Positions 16,730 through 24,853 of a stretch of DNA of 64,000 nt are shown here, piece after piece. Source of the stretch: UMGS172 sp045587185 (lineage in GTDB: Bacteria > Bacillota > Clostridia > Oscillospirales > Acutalibacteraceae); NCBI GenBank assembly GCA_045587185.1, contig JAZNBS010000039.1, positions 58,122 to 122,121 on the forward strand, given 5' to 3'. The notes under the pieces are model-generated. The model saw only the letters and a list, made by a program, of their open reading frames with translations, ran no database searches and was not told where the DNA came from. A program made the translations under genes and the position numbers. The first letter of the stretch is position 1. Every line of letters begins with the position of its first letter.

Positions 16730-17806
16730 TTGTGGATTGTGGTGCTTAAATTGACTGTATCTGAACAAAAAAGTCTTTTAATAAAAATATTGTTCTACGC
16801 CGTTGTTTTGGGCGGAGTTTACGCACTGTTAAGGTTGGCTTCGGGTCCGTTACTGCCCTTTTTGCTGGCAGGCGGTCTTGCGGTATGTCTGCAAGGGGTC
16901 ATAAACCGTCTTTGTAGCAAATTTCGATTTAAAAAAGGCTTTGCCGCCGTGTCGGTGGTTATTGCAGTCTACACGGTAGTGGGTGTCCTTGCAGTGTGGC
17001 TTATGCGTGCGCTCTACCGACAGTTGACCGACCTCATTGCCGCCTTGCCCAGATATTCCGAAAGCATCTCCTCTGCTTTTTCCGCATTGGTGCAAAAGGT
17101 TAATCACTTTTTCGGTAAAATGCCCGATATCGGTTCTGGTTTCCTTGAGGACATTCCGACTGCGGCACTTACCACTGTTGCAGAAAAAACTGCCTCATTT
17201 TTGACAGATTTTGCGGCAAAGTTTGCCCAAGGCATCCCCAATTTTTTGTTGTCACTTGCCGTCACCGTGACTCTGAGCGCATATTTCACGAAGGATTATA
17301 CCAAAATCACCGAATGTATTTCAAAATACATCCCCCGAAATTTCATTGAAAAGGCGACTTACATCAAAAACACATTGCTCAAAAAGTTGGGTAAGTTATT
17401 CAGGGGATATCTGACCGTTATGATTCTCACCTTCTTGGAACTGCTGATAGGATTAAAGATTTTGGGTGTTAAATATGCGTTGATAATCTCTGCGGTAACA
17501 GCAGCGGTTGACATTCTGCCTGTTTTGGGCTCGGGCACTGTTCTCATTCCTTGGGCAGTGGGCTGTGCGCTGACGGGCAACCCTTCACGGGCGGTGGGAC
17601 TTATTGTTCTATATATTATAATAACAGCCGTCCGAAACGTGTCAGAACCCAAGATAATCGGTGACAAACTGGGTGTTCATCCCGTTCTGATGCTAGCCTC
17701 GGTGTTTCTTGGATTACGCATTTTCGGAGGTGCGGGTGTTATTCTTGCGCCAATCACCGTAATCATTTGCAAAAGCGTTTTTGAATCAAAAACCCAAAAT
17801 CCTTAA
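16730..17806 (+). CDS. ytvI: AI-2E family transporter / YtvI-like sporulation integral membrane protein
   Basis: A multi-pass membrane protein of about 358 residues in the AI-2E exporter superfamily (PF01594). About seven to eight hydrophobic helices are seen, with the typical central soluble segment (about 90-165, LIAALPRYSESISSAFS) and conserved C-terminal motifs ILPVLGSGTVLIPWAVG and SEPKIIGDKLGVHPVLMLASVFLGLRIFGG. The clostridial members with this ending are annotated as sporulation protein YtvI; the molecular role is unknown. The start is uncertain: TTG at 16730 is 7 bases after GGTG, while GTG at 16739 or 16742 would shorten it slightly. It is monocistronic. Confidence 0.8.
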   Translation: MWIVVLKLTVSEQKSLLIKILFYAVVLGGVYALLRLASGPLLPFLLAGGLAVCLQGVINRLCSKFRFKKGFAAVSVVIAVYTVVGVLAVWLMRALYRQLTDLIAALPRYSESISSAFSALVQKVNHFFGKMPDIGSGFLEDIPTAALTTVAEKTASFLTDFAAKFAQGIPNFLLSLAVTVTLSAYFTKDYTKITECISKYIPRNFIEKATYIKNTLLKKLGKLFRGYLTVMILTFLELLIGLKILGVKYALIISAVTAAVDILPVLGSGTVLIPWAVGCALTGNPSRAVGLIVLYIIITAVRNVSEPKIIGDKLGVHPVLMLASVFLGLRIFGGAGVILAPITVIICKSVFESKTQNP

Positions 17807-17836
17807 AATGCAGTGTTGATTTTCCATATATAAAAA

Positions 17837-17876
17837 TTCGCCAAAGTTTACACTTGAAGGTGCCGACTTTGGCGAA
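17837..17876. terminator. Terminator between ytvI-like gene and HAD gene
   Basis: TTCGCCAAAGT pairs with ACTTTGGCGAA around an 18-base loop, with T- and A-rich flanks, between convergent genes. Confidence 0.8.
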
Positions 17877-17894
17877 CGGTTTTATGAAAATAAT

Positions 17895-18701
17895 TTATAT
17901 TTTTAATGCCTCGGTTATCTCACTGCAATCCTTAAACACTATATCGGGCTTGTCTTGGGATTCTTGAAGTATCTGCTCATCGGTTTCACCGCTCATAACA
18001 AGTATACTAAGGACACCTGCGTTGAGTCCGCATTTTACATCGGTATAGATGCGGTCACCAATGACTGCCGTGTGCTCTTTGGGTGTGTTAGTGCGCTCCA
18101 TTGCAAGTTTGGGCATCAAAGACTCGGGTTTGCCAACCAAAAACGGGCGTTTCTTGGTGCAGTTATAAATCATATCGCAAATACTTCCACAGTCAGGAAC
18201 ACTGCCGAATTCTGTTGGGCACACATAGTCAAGATTCGTGGCAACATAAGGCACCTCGCGGGTCAGAAGTTCACGGCAGACATCCTCCAGTTTTTTAAAG
18301 GTCAGTTCCTGATCATTGCCCATAACAATAACATCAGCCGTCGGTGCGTCGGCGGTCACCGCAAACCCTTCGTATGACAGTTCATCTTTAAAAGACTGCG
18401 TTCCGCAGACATAAAGCCGTGAGTTAGGATAGGTGTTTTTAAGGTAGTATGACATTGCCTGTGACGACGTGATAAACTCATCCTCGGTTGCAACAATGCC
18501 CAAACGGTCTAACTTTTTTATATAATCAGACACGCTTTTTGACGAGTTATTTGTCATAAACATATACCGCCTGCCCTGTTTTTTTATCGTATTCAGCAGT
18601 TCGAGGGTGAAGTCATACAAACGGTCGCCGAGATAAAGGGTTCCGTCCATATCAAATAAAAACAAGTCGATTTTTTTAATTTTTCTCGCTTTTTCGTTCA
18701 T
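17895..18701 (-). CDS. HAD-IIA family hydrolase (NagD/AraL-like)
   Basis: A 268-residue cytoplasmic phosphatase. HAD motif I is FLFDMDGTLYLGD (about 13-25), motif II is FMTNNSSKS (about 48-56), and motif IV is AVIGDRIYTDVKCG (about 211-224). The cap lies between motifs II and III, as in subclass IIA (NagD, p-nitrophenyl phosphatases, AraL), which act on sugar phosphates and nucleotides. The start has AAAGGTG upstream. It is monocistronic, and the substrate is unknown. Confidence 0.93.
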   Translation of the reverse strand: MNEKARKIKKIDLFLFDMDGTLYLGDRLYDFTLELLNTIKKQGRRYMFMTNNSSKSVSDYIKKLDRLGIVATEDEFITSSQAMSYYLKNTYPNSRLYVCGTQSFKDELSYEGFAVTADAPTADVIVMGNDQELTFKKLEDVCRELLTREVPYVATNLDYVCPTEFGSVPDCGSICDMIYNCTKKRPFLVGKPESLMPKLAMERTNTPKEHTAVIGDRIYTDVKCGLNAGVLSILVMSGETDEQILQESQDKPDIVFKDCSEITEALKI

Positions 18702-18857
18702 AAAAACACCTTTAAATTTTATTGCACTGACTAACTTTAATATAAATATTTTACCATTTTTTTGACAAAAAGTAAACCAAAATATTGTTCACACATAAAA
18801 GTGGGAGTTTTTAAGGGGTTGCATTCTGAGAATCCTATTTGCCATTTAGGTTTTTAT

Positions 18858-18885
18858 TTGCATATTTAAAATTTTGTGGTATACT
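18858..18885 (+). promoter_or_regulatory. Promoter of uvrB
   Basis: TTGCAT (18858-18863), 16-base spacer, TATACT (18880-18885), about 30 bases before the uvrB start. I see no SOS (DinR/LexA) box consensus overlapping it. Confidence 0.6.
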
Positions 18886-18916
18886 ATCTTAAAGAAATTC
18901 GATTTGCGAGGTGAGG

Positions 18917-20875
18917 ATGTTGGACAAGTTCAAACTCGTTTCAAAATATCAGCCCACAGGTGACCAACCTGAGGCTATTGACAAGTTGGTTAAAGGTATC
19001 GAAAACGGCGACAAAGAACAGGTTTTGCTGGGTGTCACGGGTAGCGGTAAGACCTTTACAATGGCCAATGTCATTGCCCGCGTCAACAAGCCGACACTTG
19101 TTCTCGCTCATAATAAAACCCTTGCCGCGCAACTTTGTAGTGAGTTTCGTGAGTTCTTCCCCGAAAACGCGGTTGAGTATTTTGTATCTTATTATGACTA
19201 CTACCAACCCGAGGCTTACATCCCCGGCACCGATACCTATATCGAAAAAGACTCGGCCATAAATGACGAAATAGATAAATTAAGGCACTCGGCCACCTGT
19301 GCTTTGTCTGAACGCAACGATGTCATCATTGTAGCATCGGTTTCTTGTATTTACTCCTTGGGCAACCCTATTGACTACCGCAATATGGTTATTTCTTTGC
19401 GACCCGGTATGCAGAAGGACCGTGATGAACTTATCAAAAAACTCATTGACCTGCAGTATGACCGTAACGACATAAATTTTACTCGAAACAAGTTCCGTGT
19501 CCGCGGAGACGTTGTCGAGGTCTTCCCTGCCTACTCGGGCGAGACCGCCATCCGCATTGAGTTTTTTGATGACGAGGTTGACCGTATAAGTGAAATAAAC
19601 CCCTTAACGGGTGAAATCAAGACGGTCTTGGGTCACATTGGAATCTACCCTGCATCGCACTACATTGTACCCGAAGAGGAAAAGGAAGCCGCCTTGCAGG
19701 ACATTTTGGATGAAATGGAAGACCAAGTGGCGTTTTTCACCCAAAACAAACAACTGATTGAGGCACAACGCATACGCCAACGAACGGAATATGATGTTGA
19801 AATGCTCCGTGAAATCGGCATCTGTAAAGGTGTTGAAAACTATTCACGTGTACTGTCACGCCGTGAGCCCGGCAGTACACCGTTCACCCTGCTCGACTAT
19901 TTCCCCGACGACTTTTTGCTGTTTGTTGACGAGTCTCACGTCACTTTGCCGCAGGTCAGGGGTATGCTTGGCGGTGACAGAGCCCGAAAAACCAACCTCA
20001 TAGAATACGGTTTCCGTCTGCCGTCAGCTTACGATAACCGACCGCTTAGTTTTGATGAGTTTTATGCCCATTTGAATCAAGCGATTTATGTTTCGGCCAC
20101 ACCCGGTGATTTTGAGAAACAACACGCAGTCGCCGTTGCCGAGCAGATAATCCGCCCGACCGGACTTATCGACCCCGAGATAATAGTCAAACCCACCGAC
20201 GGTCAAATTGATGACCTTGTTTCTGAAATAAATGAGCGCACCGCCAAAAACGAACGTGTTCTGGTCACCACCTTAACCAAAAAAATGGCCGAGGACCTTA
20301 CCGATTATCTTTACAACCTTGGAATCAGGGTCAAATATATGCATTTTGATGTTGACACTATCGAACGTATGAGACTGATTCGTGAACTGCGACTCGGTGA
20401 GTTTGATGTGCTTGTCGGTATCAATCTGCTTCGTGAGGGTCTTGACATCCCCGAGGTCTCTTTGGTGGCCATTTTGGACGCCGATAAAGAGGGTTTTCTG
20501 CGTTCCGAAACCTCGTTAATACAGACTGTTGGACGTGCCGCCCGAAACGTTGAGGGTAAGGTTATAATGTATGCCGATTCGGTCACTCCGTCAATGGAAC
20601 ACGCTATTTTTGAAACCGAGCGCCGCCGAAAGATTCAGTCCGACTACAACAAAGCGCACGGAATAACCCCAAAAACCATTATAAAGGACGTCCGAGACGT
20701 TATAGAAATAACCCCTAAGCAGGATTCAGAAAAGAATATCAGACAAATGTCACGCGAGCAACGTGAGGCTTTGATAAAACGTCTGACAGTTGAAATGAAA
20801 CAGGCGGCAAAATTGCTTGAGTTTGAGCACGCCGCAGAAATTCGTGACAGAATTGAAACTTTAAGAAAAGGCTAA
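18917..20875 (+). CDS. uvrB: Excinuclease ABC subunit B
   Basis: The damage-verification helicase of nucleotide excision repair, 652 residues, working with UvrA and UvrC. Walker A GVTGSGKT lies near residue 37, the beta-hairpin region is YYDYYQPEAYIPGTDTYIEKD, and helicase motif VI-like QTVGRAARN is followed by the C-terminal UVR motif that contacts UvrC (about 610-652). Start ATG 18917 follows GAGGTG; TTG at 18920 is an alternative. The last codons (RDRIETLRKG, then stop) lie in a 23-bp sequence repeated 570 bp downstream, where a second frame continues to ...LRKGK and a stop just before the next gene. The native uvrB-methyltransferase junction therefore seems to have been split by an insertion. 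Confidence 0.97.
   Translation: MLDKFKLVSKYQPTGDQPEAIDKLVKGIENGDKEQVLLGVTGSGKTFTMANVIARVNKPTLVLAHNKTLAAQLCSEFREFFPENAVEYFVSYYDYYQPEAYIPGTDTYIEKDSAINDEIDKLRHSATCALSERNDVIIVASVSCIYSLGNPIDYRNMVISLRPGMQKDRDELIKKLIDLQYDRNDINFTRNKFRVRGDVVEVFPAYSGETAIRIEFFDDEVDRISEINPLTGEIKTVLGHIGIYPASHYIVPEEEKEAALQDILDEMEDQVAFFTQNKQLIEAQRIRQRTEYDVEMLREIGICKGVENYSRVLSRREPGSTPFTLLDYFPDDFLLFVDESHVTLPQVRGMLGGDRARKTNLIEYGFRLPSAYDNRPLSFDEFYAHLNQAIYVSATPGDFEKQHAVAVAEQIIRPTGLIDPEIIVKPTDGQIDDLVSEINERTAKNERVLVTTLTKKMAEDLTDYLYNLGIRVKYMHFDVDTIERMRLIRELRLGEFDVLVGINLLREGLDIPEVSLVAILDADKEGFLRSETSLIQTVGRAARNVEGKVIMYADSVTPSMEHAIFETERRRKIQSDYNKAHGITPKTIIKDVRDVIEITPKQDSEKNIRQMSREQREALIKRLTVEMKQAAKLLEFEHAAEIRDRIETLRKG
20849..20871. 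repeat. Direct repeat copy 1 (uvrB 3' end), att-like
   Basis: An exact 23-bp match to 21419-21441 (26 bp with one mismatch if started at 20846). It covers the final uvrB codons for IETLRKG. Another 9-bp match (GAGTTTGAG, 20819-20827 and 21408-21416) lies upstream, at different spacing. Confidence 0.9.
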
Positions 20876-21100
20876 TCAGATTTTGGTGAAAACATCCTTT
20901 GGCTGAATATTAAATGCAAAACAAATATTCATAACCGACCTGGCACCCAACCGTTCTGGGATAATTCCGTTTTCTATTAAATTTAAACTGTGTCGACCAA
21001 TGCCCATTATCTCCGCCATTTTCTTTTTGCTTAAATTTTCTCTCTGACGTAAAATTCTTACATTATGGCAAAAGTTTAATAATTCACCTTGTTTTTCCAT
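20876..21100 (-). CDS. XRE-family HTH transcriptional regulator, 74 aa
   Basis: A small DNA-binding protein consisting of one Cro/CI-type helix-turn-helix: VRILRQRENLSKKKMAEIMGIGRHSLNLIENG (about 14-45), followed by FNIQPKDVF, the usual ending of short XRE regulators. Its stop codon touches the uvrB stop codon tail to tail. The start has AGGAGG upstream. It diverges from the ribbon-helix-helix gene, and the 100 bases between them hold three GTTATCA/TGATAAC half-sites, the probable operator. It probably represses its own and the divergent promoter. Confidence 0.88.
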   Translation of the reverse strand: MEKQGELLNFCHNVRILRQRENLSKKKMAEIMGIGRHSLNLIENGIIPERLGARSVMNICFAFNIQPKDVFTKI

Positions 21101-21125
21101 AACAAACCTCCTTTCTGTAACACTA

Positions 21126-21188
21126 TGATAACATTTTGTTTGTATTATTTCAAGAGGTTTTGTTATAAAATGTTATCAAAATGATAAC
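21126..21188. promoter_or_regulatory. Operator region of the XRE/RHH pair
   Basis: There are three copies of TGATAAC or its complement. TGATAACATTTT (21126-21137) is mirrored by AAAATGTTATCA (21167-21178). The latter also forms a tight palindrome, GTTATCA-AAA-TGATAAC (21172-21188), directly before the ribosome binding site of the plus-strand gene. Dyads of this kind are classic operators for XRE or RHH repressors. Confidence 0.7.
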
Positions 21189-21200
21189 GAGGTGTTTTTA

Positions 21201-21383
21201 ATGCCAACAAACAAAATACAAACAGGAATACGTTTTACTCCCGAAATGCTGTATAAAATCACTTATATTTCAAAGAACAATTTGCGTTCGCTTAATGCAC
21301 AGTTGGAATTTCTGGCAAAGCAATGTATAGATGATTATGAAAAAGAGCACGGATGCATTGATGTTCCCGAGGATGTATGCTGA
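21201..21383 (+). CDS. Arc-like ribbon-helix-helix protein, 60 aa
   Basis: A small basic protein beginning MPTNKIQTGIRFTPEMLYKITYISKNNLRSLNAQLEFLAKQCIDDYEKEHG. The pattern is a short beta strand (IQTGIRFTPEML) followed by two helices with SLNAQLEFL, as in Arc/MetJ ribbon-helix-helix DNA-binding proteins. The ATG at 21201 follows ACGAGGTG with 7 bases spacing; an in-frame GTG at 21192 is part of that site. It is paired with the divergent XRE gene. This could be an antitoxin-like or element-regulatory protein, but no toxin-like partner is present. Confidence 0.75.
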   Translation: MPTNKIQTGIRFTPEMLYKITYISKNNLRSLNAQLEFLAKQCIDDYEKEHGCIDVPEDVC

Positions 21384-21418
21384 TAAATCTTGCTCTTAAC
21401 ACTCGCCGAGTTTGAGAT

Positions 21419-21441
21419 AGAATTGAAACTTTAAGAAAAGG
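21419..21441. repeat. Direct repeat copy 2, before the methyltransferase gene
   Basis: Identical over 23 bp to 20849-20871. Read in the uvrB frame it gives DRIETLRKGK and then a TAA ending 1 base before the methyltransferase ATG. It also carries the AAAAGGG ribosome binding site of that gene. Confidence 0.9.
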
Positions 21442-21448
21442 GAAATAA

Positions 21449-22258
21449 ATGAACATTACCCAAATAACCGAATTTTCTGACCCCAGCCTTGACGTGTTTG
21501 CCCGACTGACCGAGGCTCAACTGATGAACCACCATATGTTAAAAGAGGGTATGTTCATAGCCGAAAGTCCAAAGGTTATAATGCGTGCCTTGGACGGCGG
21601 TTATGAACCGATATCCTTTTTAGCCGAAAAAGGCAACCTTGCAGGCGCAACGCTTGAGGTCATCGAGCGTTGCGGCAATATCCCCGTCTACACAGCCGAC
21701 TTCGACGTGCTTACCAACCTTACAGGATATATGTTGACCCGTGGTATGCTTTGCGCCATGAAGCGCCGACCTTTGCCCGACCCAAAAGAACTGTTGGCAA
21801 AATACGATAGGGTTGTGGTGCTGGAGGATGTTATGAACCCCACTAATTTAGGCGCCATTTTCCGTTCGGCGGCGGCCTTGGGGATGGAAGCCGTATTGCT
21901 GACCCACGGGTGCAGTAATCCGCTTTACCGTCGCAGTGCCCGAGTAAGCATGGGCACAGTTTTCCAAGTGCCTTGGACATACTTAAACGAAAACTGGGTT
22001 GATGACCTTAAAAATGCTGGCTTTAAAACCTGTGCTATGGCCTTGAGTGATAATTCCATTTCGATTGACGACCCGTTGCTTGAAAAAGAGGAAAAACTTG
22101 CAATAGTACTTGGCACTGAGGGTGACGGATTAAAGGAAAACACCGTTACCGCCTGTGACTATACCGTGAAAATACCTATGGCCCACGGAGTTGACTCGTT
22201 GAACGTTGCCGCTGCAGGCGCTGTTGCCTTTTGGCAACTGAGAAAAAAGTGTAAATAA
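21449..22258 (+). CDS. TrmH/SpoU family RNA methyltransferase
   Basis: A 269-residue SAM-dependent 2'-O-ribose methyltransferase of rRNA or tRNA. An N-terminal RNA-binding substrate domain (about 1-105) is followed by the knotted SPOUT domain. Motif 1 is NPTNLGAIFRSAAALG (about 130-145), motif 2 is LGTEGDGL (about 221-228) and motif 3 is VDSLNVAAAGAVAFW (about 249-263). The target nucleotide cannot be told. The ribosome binding site AAAAGGG lies in the second direct repeat, consistent with an ancestral uvrB-methyltransferase operon now interrupted by the XRE/RHH cassette. Confidence 0.92.
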   Translation: MNITQITEFSDPSLDVFARLTEAQLMNHHMLKEGMFIAESPKVIMRALDGGYEPISFLAEKGNLAGATLEVIERCGNIPVYTADFDVLTNLTGYMLTRGMLCAMKRRPLPDPKELLAKYDRVVVLEDVMNPTNLGAIFRSAAALGMEAVLLTHGCSNPLYRRSARVSMGTVFQVPWTYLNENWVDDLKNAGFKTCAMALSDNSISIDDPLLEKEEKLAIVLGTEGDGLKENTVTACDYTVKIPMAHGVDSLNVAAAGAVAFWQLRKKCK

Positions 22259-22284
22259 AAGTAAAATATTCCCCTAAATAGTAC

Positions 22285-22357
22285 TTGTAATTAAACTTAA
22301 GGTGTGGTAGAATAGATAAGCGGAAGGGCGTTTGCGTTCCTTTCGCTTTTTGTTTTT
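22285..22357 (+). promoter_or_regulatory. Promoter and leader hairpin/terminator upstream of DUF1846 gene
   Basis: TTGTAA (22285-22290), 17-base spacer, TAGAAT (22308-22313). A GC-rich hairpin (GCGGAAGG paired with CCTTTCGC, 22320-22346) and the run TTTTTGTTTTT follow at once. The hairpin would lie at or near the 5' end of the transcript. It may simply terminate the methyltransferase transcript, or it may attenuate the downstream gene. Confidence 0.55.
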
Positions 22358-22399
22358 AAAATACTGTGCAAAGGCACTTATAAGGCAGGGATAGACACT

Positions 22400-23884
22400 A
22401 TGTATCGCGTTGGCTTTGACAATGACAAATATCTTCAACTGCAATCCGAACACATTGCGGAGAGAATCAGAAAATTCGGCGGTAAACTTTACCTCGAGTT
22501 CGGAGGTAAACTTTTCGACGATTTTCACGCCTCCCGTGTTCTGCCCGGTTTTGCGCCCGATTCCAAGATAAAAATGTTGGCCCGTCTGAAAGATGAGGCC
22601 GAGGTTGTCATCGCCATAAATGCCGCTGATATTGAAAAAAACAAGGTCAGAGGTGACCTTGGAATTACCTATGATTTGGATGTTCTTCGCCTTATTGATG
22701 CTTTCCGTGGATTTGGTCTTTTTGTCGGAAGCGTTGTGCTCACACGTTATACGGGTCAAGCCTCGGCCGATGCCTTTGCTAAAAAACTGCAGTCACTCGG
22801 TGTTCCTGTTTACAAACATTACCCCATTCCCGGTTATCCCTCAAACCTTAAACTCATTGTTTCAGACGAGGGATATGGTAAAAATGATTATATTGAGACC
22901 ACAAGAAAACTTGTTGTTGTTACGGGACCCGGACCGGGTAGCGGTAAGATGGCTACCTGTTTAAGCCAACTTTATCACGAGCATAAACGAGGTATTGAGG
23001 CAGGCTATGCCAAGTTTGAGACATTCCCTATCTGGAATCTTGGTTTGCAGGATTCGGTAAATCTGGCTTACGAGGCCGCAACCGCCGATTTGAATGATGT
23101 CAATATGATTGACCCGTTCCATCTTGAATCTTACAGCGTGTTGGCTGTAAACTACAACCGCGATGTTGAGATATTCCCCGTTGTCAAGGCCTGTATGGAA
23201 AGAATGTTGGGCAGTTGTCCTTACAAATCGCCGACAGATATGGGTGTCAATATGGCAGGCAACTGCATTTTTGACCCCGATGCTGTAAAGGCGGCCGCCG
23301 ATAATGAGATAATACGACGCTATTACGAGGCCCTTTGCAAACGCAGTCGCGGCGAGGCCGACGACACCGAAACCGTAAAAATCGAACTTCTTATGGAACA
23401 GGCAGGTATAAATATTGCCAACCGTACGGTCATTGCCGCCGCAAACAACCGCGCTAATGACACAGGTGCTCCCGCCGCTGCCTTGGAACTTCCCGACGGT
23501 ACCGTTGTCACGGGTAAAACAACCTCGTTATTGGGCGCAAGTTCGGCAATGCTTCTCAACGCTTTGAAAGCATTGGCGGGCATCCCAAAAGAAGTCAGAC
23601 TGATTCCTCAGAACGTTATCGAGCCTGTGCAGGAACTTAAGGTCTGTTTCCTTGGAAACCACAATCCCAGACTGCACACCGATGAAATTTTGATTGCCCT
23701 TTGCGTTTCGGCCGTTACCGACGAAAACGCCAAAAAGGCAATGGACTGCCTTAAAATGCTTAAAAACTGTGAGGCTCATTCATCGGTAATGCTTAGTTCG
23801 GTTGATATCAACGTGTTCAAAAAACTCGGCGTAAACCTCACCTGCGAGCCGAAATATCAGACAAAAAAACTGTACCACGGTTAA
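22400..23884 (+). CDS. DUF1846 (UPF0371) domain protein
   Basis: A 494-residue cytoplasmic protein of full family length. Recognisable features are the N-terminal GFDNDKYLQLQSEHIAERI, FGGKLFDDFHASRVLPGF, the glycine-rich nucleotide-like loop VTGPGPGSGKMATCLSQLYHE (about 175-195), FETFPIWNL and NMAGNCIFDPDAVK. The family is widespread in Firmicutes. Its reaction is not established to my knowledge, though the glycine-rich loop suggests nucleotide binding. It is monocistronic with its own promoter and a strong terminator. Confidence 0.9.
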   Translation: MYRVGFDNDKYLQLQSEHIAERIRKFGGKLYLEFGGKLFDDFHASRVLPGFAPDSKIKMLARLKDEAEVVIAINAADIEKNKVRGDLGITYDLDVLRLIDAFRGFGLFVGSVVLTRYTGQASADAFAKKLQSLGVPVYKHYPIPGYPSNLKLIVSDEGYGKNDYIETTRKLVVVTGPGPGSGKMATCLSQLYHEHKRGIEAGYAKFETFPIWNLGLQDSVNLAYEAATADLNDVNMIDPFHLESYSVLAVNYNRDVEIFPVVKACMERMLGSCPYKSPTDMGVNMAGNCIFDPDAVKAAADNEIIRRYYEALCKRSRGEADDTETVKIELLMEQAGINIANRTVIAAANNRANDTGAPAAALELPDGTVVTGKTTSLLGASSAMLLNALKALAGIPKEVRLIPQNVIEPVQELKVCFLGNHNPRLHTDEILIALCVSAVTDENAKKAMDCLKMLKNCEAHSSVMLSSVDINVFKKLGVNLTCEPKYQTKKLYHG

Positions 23885-23894
23885 ACTAATACAT

Positions 23895-23926
23895 ACCGCC
23901 CAAGAGTTTGGGCGGTTTTTCTTTTT
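23895..23926 (+). terminator. Terminator after DUF1846 gene
   Basis: ACCGCCCAA pairs with TTGGGCGGT around a 4-base loop, followed by a T-rich run. Confidence 0.92.
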
Positions 23927-24046
23927 GCACAGATGTACTGTTATGGGCGAAAGTTTGTTAAAAAAATAATTATCGTTGTAATCGTTTTTTTAGTATGTTA
24001 AACTGATAATATACTATTGATTATTTTAACAAAGGCATGGTGACTT

Positions 24047-24838
24047 ATGAACATTATCGTTTGTATCAAACAGGTTCCAGGCAGTTCAAACGTCAAGGTT
24101 GACCCAGTAACGGGTGTTCTTATCCGCGACGGTGCCGACAGTAAGATGAATCCATATGACCTTTACGCGCTTGAGACGTCTCTTGCTTTAAAAGAGACCT
24201 ATGGCGGTACCGTTACGGCGATTACGATGGGTCCTCCCGCGGCAAAACAAGTATTGTTAGAAGCCGTTTATATGGGTGCCGACAATGGCGTTCTTATTAG
24301 TGACCGCCGTTTTGCAGGCGCTGACGTTCTGGCAACCTCTTATACCCTTTCGTCCTGCCTTGTGTCGATGGGTAACTATGACCTTATCATCTGCGGAAAG
24401 CAGACTACCGACGGTGACACTGCGCAGGTCGGCGCCGAGATGGCGGAGTTTTTGGGTATCCCCCACTATTCCAATGTTCAGTCGTGCGAAATTGTTGACG
24501 GCAAGTTGAAGTTCAACTGCACGCTCGGTAATCTTATTATGACAGCCGAAATGGACACTCCTTGTGTAATATGTGCCGACGGTGAGATAAACACACCGCG
24601 TCTGCCCTCCTACAAACGCAAAAAGGCATCCGAGGGTAATGATAACCTTATAAAGGTACTTTCGCTTGACGATTTTATCGACAGTGACCCCAAGCACTAC
24701 GGTCTTTCGGGTTCACCCACACAGGTTGAAAAGATATTCCCTCCCGAAAAGATGTCAGAGCACGTGTGTTTTGAGGGAACGGCGGAAGAAAATGCAACCG
24801 AGATATTTAAACTTCTGCACGATAAAAAGTTTATTTGA
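24047..24838 (+). CDS. etfB: Electron transfer flavoprotein beta subunit (LctB-like)
   Basis: A 263-residue EtfB. It begins MNIIVCIKQVPGSSNVKVDPVTG and contains MNPYDLYALE, AAKQVLLEAVYMGAD and the AMP/FAD-loop region CGKQTTDGDTAQVGAEMAEFLGIPH. With EtfA it carries electrons between a dehydrogenase and a carrier. The next genes encode a ferredoxin-domain EtfA and a GlcD-type FAD oxidase. That set and order match the LctBCD electron-bifurcating (confurcating) lactate dehydrogenase of anaerobes, which couples lactate oxidation by NAD+ to ferredoxin oxidation. It is separated from etfA by 15 bases. Confidence 0.93.
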   Translation: MNIIVCIKQVPGSSNVKVDPVTGVLIRDGADSKMNPYDLYALETSLALKETYGGTVTAITMGPPAAKQVLLEAVYMGADNGVLISDRRFAGADVLATSYTLSSCLVSMGNYDLIICGKQTTDGDTAQVGAEMAEFLGIPHYSNVQSCEIVDGKLKFNCTLGNLIMTAEMDTPCVICADGEINTPRLPSYKRKKASEGNDNLIKVLSLDDFIDSDPKHYGLSGSPTQVEKIFPPEKMSEHVCFEGTAEENATEIFKLLHDKKFI

Positions 24839-24853
24839 AAGGCGGTGGGATAA

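Larger units (their letters stand above)
20872..21441. mobile_element. Putative inserted XRE/RHH cassette at uvrB 3' end
   Basis: A 570-bp unit, including one repeat copy, separates uvrB from the methyltransferase. It is flanked by a 23-bp direct repeat of the uvrB end and carries only two small regulator genes, divergently transcribed from a shared operator region. Duplication of the target gene's 3' end, with the gene left intact, is what site-specific integration of genetic elements produces. No integrase or transposase is present, so it would be a relic or a non-autonomous unit. A local tandem duplication with later insertion of the genes is the alternative. Confidence 0.5.

Noticed and set aside
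20876..21383. XRE/RHH pair as a toxin-antitoxin system
   Set aside because: Both proteins look like DNA-binding regulators, they are divergent rather than overlapping in one operon, and neither resembles a known toxin.
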